The position numbers were made by a program, and so were the translations under genes. A DNA stretch of 64,000 nt, taken from NCBI RefSeq assembly GCF_042678945.1, contig NZ_JBHTLM010000009.1:1-64000 (forward strand), written 5' to 3'. Shown here in pieces: positions 7,738 to 16,310 of this stretch. The notes beneath the pieces were generated by a model that saw only the letters and a list, made by a program, of their open reading frames with translations, had not been told where the DNA came from and searched no databases. Positions within the stretch are counted from its first letter, which is position 1, and each line of letters starts with the position of its first letter. This DNA is from Fontibacillus puldeungensis. Its GTDB lineage: Bacteria > Bacillota > Bacilli > Paenibacillales > Paenibacillaceae.

Positions 7738-7910
7738 ATGTCAATTAGCGCATTGAGTCACTTGGGCTGCAGTGGATAGATCTCTTTCCGACTGGCGGCT
7801 AAAATTCAATTGGAGAAGAAAAAGAGAAAATAATTGAAAGGATAGAAGGGATTCAAGACAAATTACCATTAGCATTTCAACGTAAGGATGCAGTCGTTTT
7901 TATAGGGTAG
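7738..7910 (+). pseudogene. Decayed small gene (frameshift and in-frame stop)
   Basis: A good ribosome binding site (TGGAGG, seven bases) leads to an ATG at 7738, but that frame stops after 13 codons. In the neighbouring frame the translation reads IESLGLQWIDLFPTGG, then a TAA stop, then NSIGEEKEKIIERIEGIQ and DKLPLAFQRKDAVVFIG before the final TAG. The hydrophobic-polar pattern and the intact start signal argue for a once-functional protein of about 57 residues, broken by one frameshift and one stop. The family was not recognised. It sits directly before a strong bidirectional terminator. Confidence 0.45.
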
Positions 7911-7945
7911 TCGAAGGTATTACTACCTAATATCGTTTTTCTGTT

Positions 7946-7992
7946 AAAAAAAGGCTTATTATGGTTAGATACCACCATAATAAGCCTTTTTT
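7946..7992. terminator. Bidirectional terminator
   Basis: A near-perfect 19-bp inverted repeat (AAAAAAGGCTTATTATGGT against ACCATAATAAGCCTTTTTT) with A- and T-runs on both sides separates the convergent genes at 7910 and 8054. Confidence 0.9.
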
Positions 7993-8053
7993 ACGCAACT
8001 TAAAGAATAGATACCCAATGGTGCTGTTATCTGCACGGCCGTCCATCACTTAG

Positions 8054-9466
8054 TCAGGGCTCCTTGTCCTCTCCCAGCGCTTCCTTCATCCGCTTTAGCT
8101 TCCGGTAAATCGCCGAGCGGTCGATGCCTAGCTGCTTGGCGGCTTCCGAGCCGTTGCCCCCGCAGGACTTTAAGACCTGCTGAATATATCGTCCTTCGAC
8201 AAGTGCGGTAAAGTCCTTCAAATCACTGAGCTTGTCCTGGTTTTTCTCGATAAAATGATCGAGGGAGAACCAGTCGGCCACGCTTTCTTCCAGAGCCGGG
8301 GATGGGGGGGCGGATGAGTCGGTGATGACGAGCCGCTCCACGTAGTTTTTCAGCTCCCGCACGTTCCCGTGCCAAGGCTGGTCCAGCATCTTTTGAAAAT
8401 CATCCGCGTTCAGCGTATATTTTTTGCGATAAATTTGGTTGAAGTGCGCAATGAAGCTGGAGATTAAACCGACCAGGTCCGATTTACGGTTGCGCAGTGG
8501 CGGGATATGAATCGGAATGACGTTGATCCGGTAATATAGATCCTCGCGGAACAGCCCTTTTTTCACCAGGTTCCACAAATCACGGTTAGTGGCGCAAATG
8601 ATCCGGCAGTTGACCGGGATTTGGCTGACACCGCCGACTCTGCGAAATTCGTTGTGCTCCAGGACGCGCAGCAGTTTTGCTTGCATTTCGAGCGGCATTT
8701 CGGCAATCTCATCCAGAAAAAGAACGCCGCCACTGGCGATTTCGAACATGCCTTTCTTCTCTTCAGCGGCCCCGGAGAATGCGCCCTTCTCATAGCCAAA
8801 CAGTTCGTATTCGAACAAGGCCGGGGGAATGGCGGCACAGTTGATCGAAATGAACGGTCCGTTCCACTTGTTGCTCTTTTGATGAATATATTTGGCAATC
8901 ACTTCCTTACCTGTCCCGGATTCGCCGAGAATCAGCACCTTGCTGTCGTAGGAAGCGATTTGATTGCATACCTGAATAATTTGCTTCATCGCCAAACTTT
9001 CGGCGACAATGCCCGTTTCTCTTCCCGGCGGCTTCGGCTCGGACCGCTTTTTAGAGCGCGGAACGGGGGAGGAGGGAGGCACACTTGCTGGCGGCAGGTT
9101 GAACGGCCCGCCTTTGTACTCATGAGAGCTGGTGACGACGAGCTGCACCTCTCCATTCTTGTCCAAAATCGGAATTGCCGTTGAAAATACCGTAAATCCC
9201 TGGATCGTTTTGACGGGATGAGATACCTTTTGCTTGGACTCGATGGCTTGCATCGTGATGGAATGGCTGTAATATCCGGCTTTGACGAGGTCCTGGACAT
9301 TATATTTAAGCAGCTCCTCCAGCGGCACCCCGATTGTCAGGGCGGTAAACTCGTTGGAGATTAGAATGTTTCCTTTGGCATCCGTAACAAATAACGTAGA
9401 TGGCGATTCGCTGCTGATTTTCTCTGCTGGGGCCTTAGCGGCTTTTTTCCCGGAGCTTTTGGACAT
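8054..9466 (-). CDS. Sigma-54-dependent transcriptional activator (PAS - AAA+ - Fis HTH)
   Basis: A 470-residue enhancer-binding protein that would activate RNA polymerase with sigma-54. Order: a basic Ala/Lys-rich start, a PAS domain (about 25-130), the AAA+ core with Walker A GESGTGKEVIA, the sigma-54 contact loop GAFSGA, Walker B GGVLFLDEIAEM and the R-finger region, and a C-terminal Fis-type HTH (GNGSEAAKQLGIDRSAIYRKLK). ATG at 9466 was chosen over an upstream in-frame start because AGGTGA precedes it. It is the last gene of the CoA-transferase/MFS/FabK-like unit on the same strand, so it is likely the pathway-specific activator; the PAS domain would sense the substrate or a CoA ester. 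Confidence 0.9.
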   Translation of the reverse strand: MSKSSGKKAAKAPAEKISSESPSTLFVTDAKGNILISNEFTALTIGVPLEELLKYNVQDLVKAGYYSHSITMQAIESKQKVSHPVKTIQGFTVFSTAIPILDKNGEVQLVVTSSHEYKGGPFNLPPASVPPSSPVPRSKKRSEPKPPGRETGIVAESLAMKQIIQVCNQIASYDSKVLILGESGTGKEVIAKYIHQKSNKWNGPFISINCAAIPPALFEYELFGYEKGAFSGAAEEKKGMFEIASGGVLFLDEIAEMPLEMQAKLLRVLEHNEFRRVGGVSQIPVNCRIICATNRDLWNLVKKGLFREDLYYRINVIPIHIPPLRNRKSDLVGLISSFIAHFNQIYRKKYTLNADDFQKMLDQPWHGNVRELKNYVERLVITDSSAPPSPALEESVADWFSLDHFIEKNQDKLSDLKDFTALVEGRYIQQVLKSCGGNGSEAAKQLGIDRSAIYRKLKRMKEALGEDKEP

Positions 9467-9589
9467 ACTCGTCACCTCGCTTTTGTTTGTTAGGATCATC
9501 AATTTATTAGTATTATAGCGGAGAGCAAGCGTAAAGAGAAAGCCAAGCAACTCTCTAGGTGAGAAGATGCCTGGCTGTGGTTAAAATAC

Positions 9590-10531
9590 TTATTCGACGA
9601 TCGACAATTTACCCAGGTTTTCCATGACCTTTTGAGCCTCAGCAAACATGCCGGTAATCATTTCTTCTACGGTCGTAATTTCGTTGCACAGGCCGCAGAT
9701 TTGCCCGGCCATGACAGAACCGCGATCGGTATCCCCTTCAAAAACGGCTCTGCGCAGCGACCCGAGGCTGATTTTCTCCAATTCCTCGCGGGAAGCGTGT
9801 TCGTTCTCCAGCTTGAGATATTCGGCGATCATGCTGTTCTTGATGCTTCTCACAGGCCCACCGATGCTGCGGCCGGTCACCGTTGTGCTGGTGTCATCGG
9901 CTTGAATGACCGCCTGCTTGAAGTTTTCGTGAGTCGGGCACTCCACGGTAGCCAGGAAGCGAGTTCCGACCTGTACGCCTTGAGCGCCGAGGGCAAACGC
10001 CGCTGCGATGCCGCGTCCGTCCGCGATACCGCCTGCACCAATCACCGGAATGGAAACGGCGCTGGCAACTTGGGGCAGCAGAGCCATCGTCGTCGTTTCG
10101 CCGACGTGACCGCCGGCTTCTGTACCTTCCGCTACGACGGCATCGGCGCCGAGCGCTTCCATTTTCTTCGCAATCTTCACGGAAGGGATCACCGGAATGA
10201 CCTTGATTCCGTTCTCCTTAAAAGTTTGCATGTAAGGGGCAGGCGTTCCTGCACCGGTCGTAACGATTTTAACGCCTTCTTCCACAATCACTTGAACCAG
10301 TTCCGGAATGTTGTGCATCATCAGCATCAGGTTCACGGCAAATGGCTTATCCGTATTGGATCTCACTTTCCGGATTTCTTCCCGAAGCCGGTCCGCGCTC
10401 ATCCCACCGGAGCCGATAATGCCGAGGCCGCCTGCATTGGAAACGGCGCTTACGAGCGGATCAAGGGCGATTTGCGCCATGGCGCCTTGGAAAATCGGAT
10501 ATTTGATGCCCAGTAGTTTTGTAATCGACAT
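9590..10531 (-). CDS. FMN-dependent FabK/nitronate monooxygenase-like oxidoreductase
   Basis: A 313-residue TIM-barrel flavoprotein. It starts with the family's KLLGIKYPIFQGAMAQIA, then SNAGGLGIIGSGGMS, DAVVAEGTEAGGH (the glycine-rich FMN phosphate region with the conserved His) and PVIGAGGIADGRG. These features are shared by enoyl-ACP reductase II (FabK) and nitronate monooxygenases; sequence alone does not decide between them, but GTEAGGH and the length fit FabK-like proteins well. GGAGG lies between an upstream in-frame ATG and the ATG at 10531, which decides the start. Its place between a CoA-transferase/transporter pair and the sigma-54 activator suggests reduction of an acyl-CoA rather than housekeeping fatty acid synthesis. 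Confidence 0.8.
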   Translation of the reverse strand: MSITKLLGIKYPIFQGAMAQIALDPLVSAVSNAGGLGIIGSGGMSADRLREEIRKVRSNTDKPFAVNLMLMMHNIPELVQVIVEEGVKIVTTGAGTPAPYMQTFKENGIKVIPVIPSVKIAKKMEALGADAVVAEGTEAGGHVGETTTMALLPQVASAVSIPVIGAGGIADGRGIAAAFALGAQGVQVGTRFLATVECPTHENFKQAVIQADDTSTTVTGRSIGGPVRSIKNSMIAEYLKLENEHASREELEKISLGSLRRAVFEGDTDRGSVMAGQICGLCNEITTVEEMITGMFAEAQKVMENLGKLSIVE

Positions 10532-10593
10532 ATAGTTGTCCTCCATTTACTAATTTTTTAATAACCTTAAAAGTTCACTAGATAAATTGCAGA

Positions 10594-11838
10594 TTAAGCA
10601 GCTTTCGGTTTAACAGGCGTATCGTCCGTTTGCTGTCCTTTTTCCATCGCTTTGAACAGGAAAGTAAGCGCGAAACCGACCAGTGCGATCACTAATGCAA
10701 TATAAAAAGCGTTCGTAAACTGCCCGTTGTTGGCAGCGGCCACTGAGTTGGCGATCCGCGGTCCGAAGAAGGCGGCGCCCGAATAGCCGATAAACGTTAC
10801 GCCGTAGTTGACGCCGTAGTATTTCATGCCGAACTTCTCGCCGACGATGGAAGGGAAAATGCCCATCGTTCCGCCGAAGCAGAGGCCGATCCCTACGATG
10901 GCTACTGCAAACCCGGCCACCGAGGTGGATAAAGCGATCGTGAGCATCATGGCAGCAATGACGATATAAATCATCATCAGACATTTCAGACGTCCGATCC
11001 GGTCGGAGACAGCGCCCCAGAACACGCGACCCAAGCAGTTGCTCAAGGAGTACAAGCTAACGAACAAGGCAGCCGATGCCGCGGAAAGACCGAACATTTT
11101 CTGACCGATAACAGAGGCATTGGCAGTAACCATCATGCCCGACAGCGCACCGATCAGGAACAAGCAGGCGATGACATAGAACAGAGGTTTTTTGATCATT
11201 TGATGCCATGGGATATTGACTCCGCCCTTCTTGGACGCGGCGGCCGGTGGTGTCCAGCCCTGCGGAGCAAAACCAACCGGGCAAGGCTTCACCAAAGTAC
11301 CAGCGCCCAGGATAATGACTAAGAAAGCAGCACCAAGCATCATCATGGCTGTTTGAACGCCGGAATTCGTAATCAAGGCGTTGGCGAGAGGAGCAATTAC
11401 GATTGTGCCTCCGCCGTATCCCGCAGTTACAATACCTGCAGCAAGACCTCTTTTATCCGGGAAGAGCTTCACGGTATTGCCAATCGTCGACGAGTACACG
11501 ATACCTTGACCGATCCCGGCAATGACGCCGTAAGTGATATAAAGCATCCAAGGTTCGGTGGCGAGACCGGATAAAATAAACCCAAGTCCGAACATCGCAC
11601 CACCGAGGAAGATGGCAATTTTCGCGCCGCCTTTATCGACCAGCTTGCCGCCCAAAATCATCGGGATCGGGGAAATGGCTGCATTGATCGTGAAGGCCAT
11701 CATAATTTCCGGCATAGAAGCATTAAACAATTTGCTTAAAGGAAGTGCAAAAATACTGAACGCATAGATGGAGCCGACACAGATGTTGATGAGGGTAGAA
11801 GCGATTAAAATTCTCCAGCGGCTTTGATCCAAGTTCAT
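10594..11838 (-). CDS. MFS transporter, oxalate/formate antiporter (OFA)-like
   Basis: A 414-residue major facilitator protein with about 12 hydrophobic segments. The N-terminal WRILIASTLINICVGSIYAFS and GIGQGIVYSSTIGNTVKLFPDKRGLAAGI (TM4-TM5 with the RG-LA signature) are characteristic of the OFA subfamily of organic-anion carriers. A hydrophilic central loop containing PCPVGFAPQGW separates the halves. It lies between a CoA-transferase gene and a FabK-like gene with short gaps, so it probably imports the carboxylate that the CoA-transferase activates. The actual anion is unknown. Confidence 0.85.
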   Translation of the reverse strand: MNLDQSRWRILIASTLINICVGSIYAFSIFALPLSKLFNASMPEIMMAFTINAAISPIPMILGGKLVDKGGAKIAIFLGGAMFGLGFILSGLATEPWMLYITYGVIAGIGQGIVYSSTIGNTVKLFPDKRGLAAGIVTAGYGGGTIVIAPLANALITNSGVQTAMMMLGAAFLVIILGAGTLVKPCPVGFAPQGWTPPAAASKKGGVNIPWHQMIKKPLFYVIACLFLIGALSGMMVTANASVIGQKMFGLSAASAALFVSLYSLSNCLGRVFWGAVSDRIGRLKCLMMIYIVIAAMMLTIALSTSVAGFAVAIVGIGLCFGGTMGIFPSIVGEKFGMKYYGVNYGVTFIGYSGAAFFGPRIANSVAAANNGQFTNAFYIALVIALVGFALTFLFKAMEKGQQTDDTPVKPKAA

Positions 11839-11877
11839 TTGAGGTTTCCTCCTAGTTATAAATAAGTCGAATATGAG

Positions 11878-13446
11878 CTATTTTGTGTGCTGAGCGATGA
11901 TAGATTTCAGTTTGCCCCAGTTTTCTTGGAACATCGCAGAGTCCATTTCCTTCAGGTTTGGAGAGATCACCGGCTCAAACTCCATTTGATCCAAAATATG
12001 AGTTTGCAGATCCACGCCTGGTGCGATTTCTGTCAGTGTCATTTTGCCGTCGATTAGCTCGAATACCGCGCGTTCAGTGACGTAGATAACCGGTTGATTT
12101 ACTTTTGAGGCGTAGGAGCCGCTAAACGTAACCTGCTGGACCTTCTTGATGAACTTCTTAGCTTTCCCTTCGGTAACGATATGCAGCTTGCCGTCCTCAA
12201 CCTTGATTTCCAGACCGCCGGCCGTAAACGTTCCTGCGAACACGAGCTTCTTGGCTGCTTGAGAAATGTTGATGAAGCCGCCGCAGCCGGCTACACGGGT
12301 TCCGAATTTGCTGACATTGACATTGCCGAACTCGTCGGTTTGCGCAAGGCCCAGCACGGACAAATCAATGCCGCCACCATCGTAAAAATCGAACTGCGCA
12401 TCGTGATCGACGATAGCTTCCGAGTTATAAGCATGGCCGAAGTCTTTCAGCCCGGCTGGTACGCCGCCGATAGAACCGGCTTCTGTCGTCAGGATCAGCT
12501 GATCACTGACGCCTTCTTCTGCAGCAATTGTACCTACGCAGACCGGAATTCCCACGCCGAGGTTCAAAATCGTGTTAGGCACTAGCTCGGCTGCAGAACG
12601 ACGGGAAATGATTTTGCGCTCGTCCAGCGGAATCGATTCGATGGCGCCGAGCGGTACTTTGACATGGCCGGAGAAGGCCGGGTTGTAATACGTATTTTCC
12701 GTTTGGAAGTGATTTTCCGGCTTGGATACGACCAGATGGTCGATCAGGATTCCGGGAACTTTGATATCTTTAGGGTTCAGTGTACCGTTCTTAGCGATCG
12801 TTTCCACTTGGGCGATGACGATGCCGCCGGAGTTGCGCACCGCTTGTGCAATCGGAAGCACCTCCATATGGAGTCCTTCTTTTTCCAGTGTGAGGTTGCC
12901 GTTCTCGTCTGCGACAGTTCCGCGAATCAGGGCGACTTGGATCGGAAATGATTTATAAAACAGCCACTCCTCACCTTCGAGCTCGATCACTTTCACGAGT
13001 TCTTCCTTGGTTCGTGGGGACATTTTGCCTCCCTCTAATCGAGGGTCAACGAATGTTTCCATACCGACTTTTGTTATAACACCAGGGCGCTTGGCTGCGA
13101 TTTCACGGAACAGCTGAGTAATGACGCCCTGCGGCAAATTGTAAGCTTCGCATTTATCCTCTTCGATTAACTTAGCCATTCCAGGGGAAGCGATCGCGAT
13201 GCCGCCGATCCAGCGCTTTACTAGCCCTTCATGACCCAAGTGGCTCATCCCTTTATCGCGGCGGTTGCCTACTGCACTGGCATGCATTACTGTGAGGTTT
13301 TGAGGGTGCCCGGTTTGAAGGAACCGTTCCTCAATGGCAATCCCCATCTCCTCGGCCCAGCAGGACAACCCGAATCCGCTTGCTGCTACTGTGTCTCCAT
13401 CCTTAATCAGCTCCGCAGCCTGTGCAGCCGTAATTACTTTTGACAT
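11878..13446 (-). CDS. Acyl-CoA:acetate/propionate CoA-transferase (YdiF/Pct-type)
   Basis: A 522-residue fused alpha-beta family I CoA-transferase. The N-terminal half begins KVITAAQAAELIKDGDTVAASGFG (the GxGG-like CoA site region), and the C-terminal half holds NLGVGIPVCVG and LTTEAGSIGGVPAG, in which the Glu is the expected catalytic residue forming the glutamyl-CoA intermediate (near residue 320). It moves CoA between short-chain acids. It is the first gene of the four-gene minus-strand unit. AAGGAGTG stands well placed before its ATG. A TTGACG/TACTAT promoter and two TGTGA-N6-TCACT palindromes lie upstream. Confidence 0.9.
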   Translation of the reverse strand: MSKVITAAQAAELIKDGDTVAASGFGLSCWAEEMGIAIEERFLQTGHPQNLTVMHASAVGNRRDKGMSHLGHEGLVKRWIGGIAIASPGMAKLIEEDKCEAYNLPQGVITQLFREIAAKRPGVITKVGMETFVDPRLEGGKMSPRTKEELVKVIELEGEEWLFYKSFPIQVALIRGTVADENGNLTLEKEGLHMEVLPIAQAVRNSGGIVIAQVETIAKNGTLNPKDIKVPGILIDHLVVSKPENHFQTENTYYNPAFSGHVKVPLGAIESIPLDERKIISRRSAAELVPNTILNLGVGIPVCVGTIAAEEGVSDQLILTTEAGSIGGVPAGLKDFGHAYNSEAIVDHDAQFDFYDGGGIDLSVLGLAQTDEFGNVNVSKFGTRVAGCGGFINISQAAKKLVFAGTFTAGGLEIKVEDGKLHIVTEGKAKKFIKKVQQVTFSGSYASKVNQPVIYVTERAVFELIDGKMTLTEIAPGVDLQTHILDQMEFEPVISPNLKEMDSAMFQENWGKLKSIIAQHTK

Positions 13447-13493
13447 GTGCGGTCACTCCTTATCATGTTTGTTAAAATAGTCATAAGTTTATT

Positions 13494-13509
13494 TGTGAAA
13501 CTATTCACT
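13494..13509. promoter_or_regulatory. CRP/FNR-like site 1 (TGTGA-N6-TCACT)
   Basis: TGTGAAACTATTCACT lies 48 bp upstream of the CoA-transferase start and downstream of the candidate -10. Nine of ten positions match the TGTGA-N6-TCACA consensus of CRP/FNR proteins. Confidence 0.5.
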
Positions 13510-13527
13510 AGTTAGTCATCACTTAGT

Positions 13528-13543
13528 TGTGAATAATTTCACT
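13528..13543. promoter_or_regulatory. CRP/FNR-like site 2 (TGTGA-N6-TCACT)
   Basis: TGTGAATAATTTCACT has the same arms as the first site, 34 bp away centre to centre, and overlaps the expected transcription start of the CoA-transferase unit. Such a position fits repression or roadblock control rather than class I/II activation. Confidence 0.5.
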
Positions 13544-13546
13544 TGT

Positions 13547-13576
13547 ATAGTATTACGAGCAGCAAAAGACCGTCAA
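13547..13576 (-). promoter_or_regulatory. Candidate sigma-A promoter of the CoA-transferase unit
   Basis: Reading the minus strand, TTGACG (13576-13571) and TACTAT (13552-13547) are spaced by 18 bases. No convincing -24/-12 sigma-54 promoter was found in the same region. Confidence 0.45.
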
Positions 13577-14048
13577 TTGCCCGAAAACAGGCGGTTTTTC
13601 AGCGCGATTTGTGTAGTAAAATTGCGACTCGATCAAAAACTGGGCATTTATTGCATAGGCAGAAGTGACCTTGAAATGTCTTTTAGGTTGTTTGAAAGGG
13701 ATGTTCAGGAGAGGCAAAGCCGCCAAGATGGAGGGGGAATACAGTAGTCGCAAAAATGCAACACTTTACTGATAAGCCAGACTCTAAGTAAACGCTATCA
13801 TTGGCAGGGGGTCAAGCGGTGGTGATTTGCTTTTAGCCGCTAACCCCGTGTTTTTAAGTCATATTAAGCCTGGAGCCATACAAAAAGGAGGGGAAAAGAA
13901 TGTGAATAATTTATGACGGTGGCGCTTTTCGCATTTTTGCAACAGGTTCTGATGAAGAATGGGAGGCTTTAGAATTACGAAATTATCGTCATTTTGAAAT
14001 CCTCCCCATATACAATAGCGTTCGTAAGCTCTTGGGCAGGATGGTTGT
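13577..14048. other. Intergenic stretch without a gene; distant inverted GCAAAAATGC pair
   Basis: No credible coding sequence is present. The words CGCAAAAATGCAAC (from about 13749) and CGCATTTTTGCAAC (from about 13929) form a widely spaced inverted pair around GCAAAAATGC/GCATTTTTGC, about 300 and 480 bp upstream of the CoA-transferase start. Position and symmetry would suit enhancer sites of the sigma-54 activator, but this is only a suggestion. Confidence 0.35.
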
Positions 14049-15074
14049 TTACTTATGACCGGCAAACACGCGATCCCGATATTCCTTGACTTCAGGAATG
14101 TCGGTTTGCTGTCCGTCCGCTTTTCGAAACACCTGCCATTTTGTTTTCTTCAGGACGTCAAGAAATCCCTGAACGACCTCGGCCGTTGTGGTGTCGGGAT
14201 AGGCCTTGACCGTTTTTTCGTAGCTAGCTTTGGCTTCATCGGTCAGCTTGAAGGTATCAAAATCAAAGATTGGAGTATTGTCCAGCCCGTAGAGATAAGC
14301 ACTTAAGTAGCTGGAATAATAAAGCTCTTTCGCACGGTTGGCTTCCGGCGTACCGGGATACGCTTTGAAAAACTTCTCAAAGGCAATCGTTCGCTTGGCG
14401 AGCTCATCCCAGCTGATAACGAGGCCGCCGTCGCTGGCCATCTTCTTATCTGACTCCAATGCTAGCAAACCGATATATTGCTGCATTTTTTCGCTTAGCG
14501 AGGCATTGTACTTTTTCAGAGCTCCATAATCCACGACCGGGAAAACCATCCCTTCGGCAGTTTCCAGCTTATAGCCGCCAGCCAGTACAGCTTTGATCTT
14601 CGTCTTGACGGCGTTATCCTGAATCTGCTCCAGGCCTTTCTCCGTAATCGGCCACTCCAGGGCAGACAGCGCCTTGGCTACCGTCTCCTCCGCAAACTGC
14701 TCCTGAACCTTCGGCAAATCCTCTTCGTAGAAGGTCAGCAGCTTTTGCATGAGTTGATCTGCATCCTCTTGCGGGAGGCTGGTTAAGTGCTGATCGAAAA
14801 AGGCGATCCACTCGCGAGTTTCCGCTTTTTTGGCGCGTAGGCTTTCGAATTCCTGCAGAACCTTGTTACGTGCGTTTGAACTTGCGTCCTTTTCCGGGGC
14901 GGCTTGGCTGTCGTCATTTGTCTCCGGTTTTGTTGAGTTCTGACCGGAAGAAGTTTGACCCGGAGAAGAAGTGGAGGGGGGTTGCTCTTTTTTAGTGCAT
15001 CCCGTTAAAGAAGATACGATCAGCAGACCTGCGAGCATAAGCGTCAGCATCGTTTTGATGCCTGAATGTGGCAT
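14049..15074 (-). CDS. Lipoprotein of unknown function
   Basis: A 341-residue predicted lipoprotein: the N-terminus has a short basic start, a hydrophobic stretch (MLTLMLAGLLIVSS) and the lipobox LTGC, followed by a 45-residue Ser/Gln/Thr-rich linker. The mature part is helical and polar (LRAKKAETREWIAFFDQHL, LAKRTIAFEKFFKAYPGTPEANRAKELYYSSYLSAYLYG) and includes two 'AYP.T..A' segments that recall TPR-like outer-surface proteins. It should be anchored to the outer leaflet of the cell membrane. No family was recognised. It has its own ribosome binding site and lies downstream of, but separated by a terminator from, nrdB. Confidence 0.7.
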   Translation of the reverse strand: MPHSGIKTMLTLMLAGLLIVSSLTGCTKKEQPPSTSSPGQTSSGQNSTKPETNDDSQAAPEKDASSNARNKVLQEFESLRAKKAETREWIAFFDQHLTSLPQEDADQLMQKLLTFYEEDLPKVQEQFAEETVAKALSALEWPITEKGLEQIQDNAVKTKIKAVLAGGYKLETAEGMVFPVVDYGALKKYNASLSEKMQQYIGLLALESDKKMASDGGLVISWDELAKRTIAFEKFFKAYPGTPEANRAKELYYSSYLSAYLYGLDNTPIFDFDTFKLTDEAKASYEKTVKAYPDTTTAEVVQGFLDVLKKTKWQVFRKADGQQTDIPEVKEYRDRVFAGHK

Positions 15075-15153
15075 GAAAGACCACGTCCTTTCAAAGTGTT
15101 GGCGAGTTCCCTTTTTCTAAGACGGCAGGAGGGAAGGAAAGGTTACGTTTAGG

Positions 15154-15200
15154 AAAAAAAGGGCTGCTTCCGGTCAAAGATGACCTTGAAAGCAGCCTTT
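15154..15200 (-). terminator. Rho-independent terminator of nrdB
   Basis: On the minus strand AAAGGCTGCTTTC pairs with GGAAGCAGCCCTTT, followed by a T-run. It lies about 30 bases after the nrdB stop. Confidence 0.85.
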
Positions 15201-15230
15201 CCGGTGCGCTTGTGTCCTTACAACGCTTTT

Positions 15231-16262
15231 TTACAGATCGTCGAACCCGTTGTCGTCGCCGACCTTACCGTAATTGCGGGATTTGGCCTCGAAGAAGTCC
15301 GTTTTCGTCGCATTAAGCGCTTCGTCTGAAAACGGCTTGATCCATGGCATGCAGTTGATGTCTACACCTTGGTAAGCTTTGTCGAGTCCTATGAGCGTGA
15401 GGCGTTTGTTGGCAATGTACTTGATGTAGTCGGACAATTCGTCTAAATCAATGCCCCGTACATCCTTCAGCGTGTAGTGTGCCCAGTTCGTTTCCAGCTC
15501 CACGGCGCGGTCGATCGTCCGGTACGTATATTCGAGATTTTCCGGCGTGTTCAGCTCCGGATAATCGATCAGCAGCTGTTTATATACCTCGGCAAAGAAG
15601 TAGCAATGCTGATTTTCATCCCTTTGGATGTAGGAAATCATTTGGCTCGTGCCCATCATTTTCTGGTCGCGCGCCAGGTTATAGAAGAAGGCGAATGTGC
15701 TGTAGAAGAAAACACCTTCCAAAATCAGATCCGCCACCAGCGCTTCAAAGAACGATTGCGGCGTCGCCTCGTTGCGGAAGTTCTGATAAATGTCCGAAAT
15801 GAATGTGTTGCGTTCCAGCAGCACCGGATCGTGCTTCCAGTATTCAAAAATCTCCTTCTGCTCCTGTTCCGATACGATGGAGGAGAGGACGTATGAGTAC
15901 GACTGGTTGTGCACCACTTCCTGCTGTCCAATAATCGCCGAGATGGCCTCGAGCGAGGAATCAGTGAAGTAACGCTTTACGTCCCCGACGAACATCGTTT
16001 GCATGGAGTCGAGCACCGCCAGGAGCGAGATGTTGATTTTGAAAGTGCGCTGCTCTTCCGAATCAAGTAGCTGAAACTGCTGCGCGTCTTTGCTCATCGG
16101 GATCTCGTCCGCAATCCAGTGATTCAGCAGCAGAACCTTGTATAGTTTATACATATGAGGCATGCGGATGTCGTTCCAGTTCAATATCCCGGAGCATTCG
16201 CCGCCGATAATCCGCGTCGATTTGTTCGGCGCTTCGGTGTTGAAGATCGTTTGTAGTTGCAT
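15231..16262 (-). CDS. nrdB: Class Ia ribonucleoside-diphosphate reductase, beta subunit
   Basis: A 343-residue ferritin-like protein that holds the diiron-tyrosyl radical cofactor and passes the radical to NrdA. Ligands can be placed: LAVLDSMQ (Asp), IIGQQEVVHNQSY (Glu, His and the radical Tyr four residues after the His, as in E. coli), LILEGVFFY (Glu) and RDENQHCYFF (Glu and His). An ATG nine bases upstream touches the AAGGAG sequence, so 16262 is the better start. It is separated from nrdA by a 728-bp gap filled with a MITE-like element and GC-rich repeats, unusual for subunits needed in equal amounts. It is closed by a terminator. Confidence 0.93.
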   Translation of the reverse strand: MQLQTIFNTEAPNKSTRIIGGECSGILNWNDIRMPHMYKLYKVLLLNHWIADEIPMSKDAQQFQLLDSEEQRTFKINISLLAVLDSMQTMFVGDVKRYFTDSSLEAISAIIGQQEVVHNQSYSYVLSSIVSEQEQKEIFEYWKHDPVLLERNTFISDIYQNFRNEATPQSFFEALVADLILEGVFFYSTFAFFYNLARDQKMMGTSQMISYIQRDENQHCYFFAEVYKQLLIDYPELNTPENLEYTYRTIDRAVELETNWAHYTLKDVRGIDLDELSDYIKYIANKRLTLIGLDKAYQGVDINCMPWIKPFSDEALNATKTDFFEAKSRNYGKVGDDNGFDDL

Positions 16263-16310
16263 GGATTTCATCTCCTTGAGTTTGTGAAAATCGGCTTGTC
16301 GCGGTAATTG

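Noticed and set aside
13447..13760. Sigma-54 (-24/-12) promoter for the CoA-transferase unit
   Set aside because: I looked on the minus strand for GG-N10-GC with TGGCAC/TTGCW flanks. The nearest candidate, TTGACG-N5-TTGCT at about 13560-13576, lacks the GG pair, and others have wrong spacing.
13529..14065. Two small open frames between the CoA-transferase and lipoprotein genes
   Set aside because: No ribosome binding site, no recognisable domain, and they overlap the promoter and the inverted GCAAAAATGC pair.
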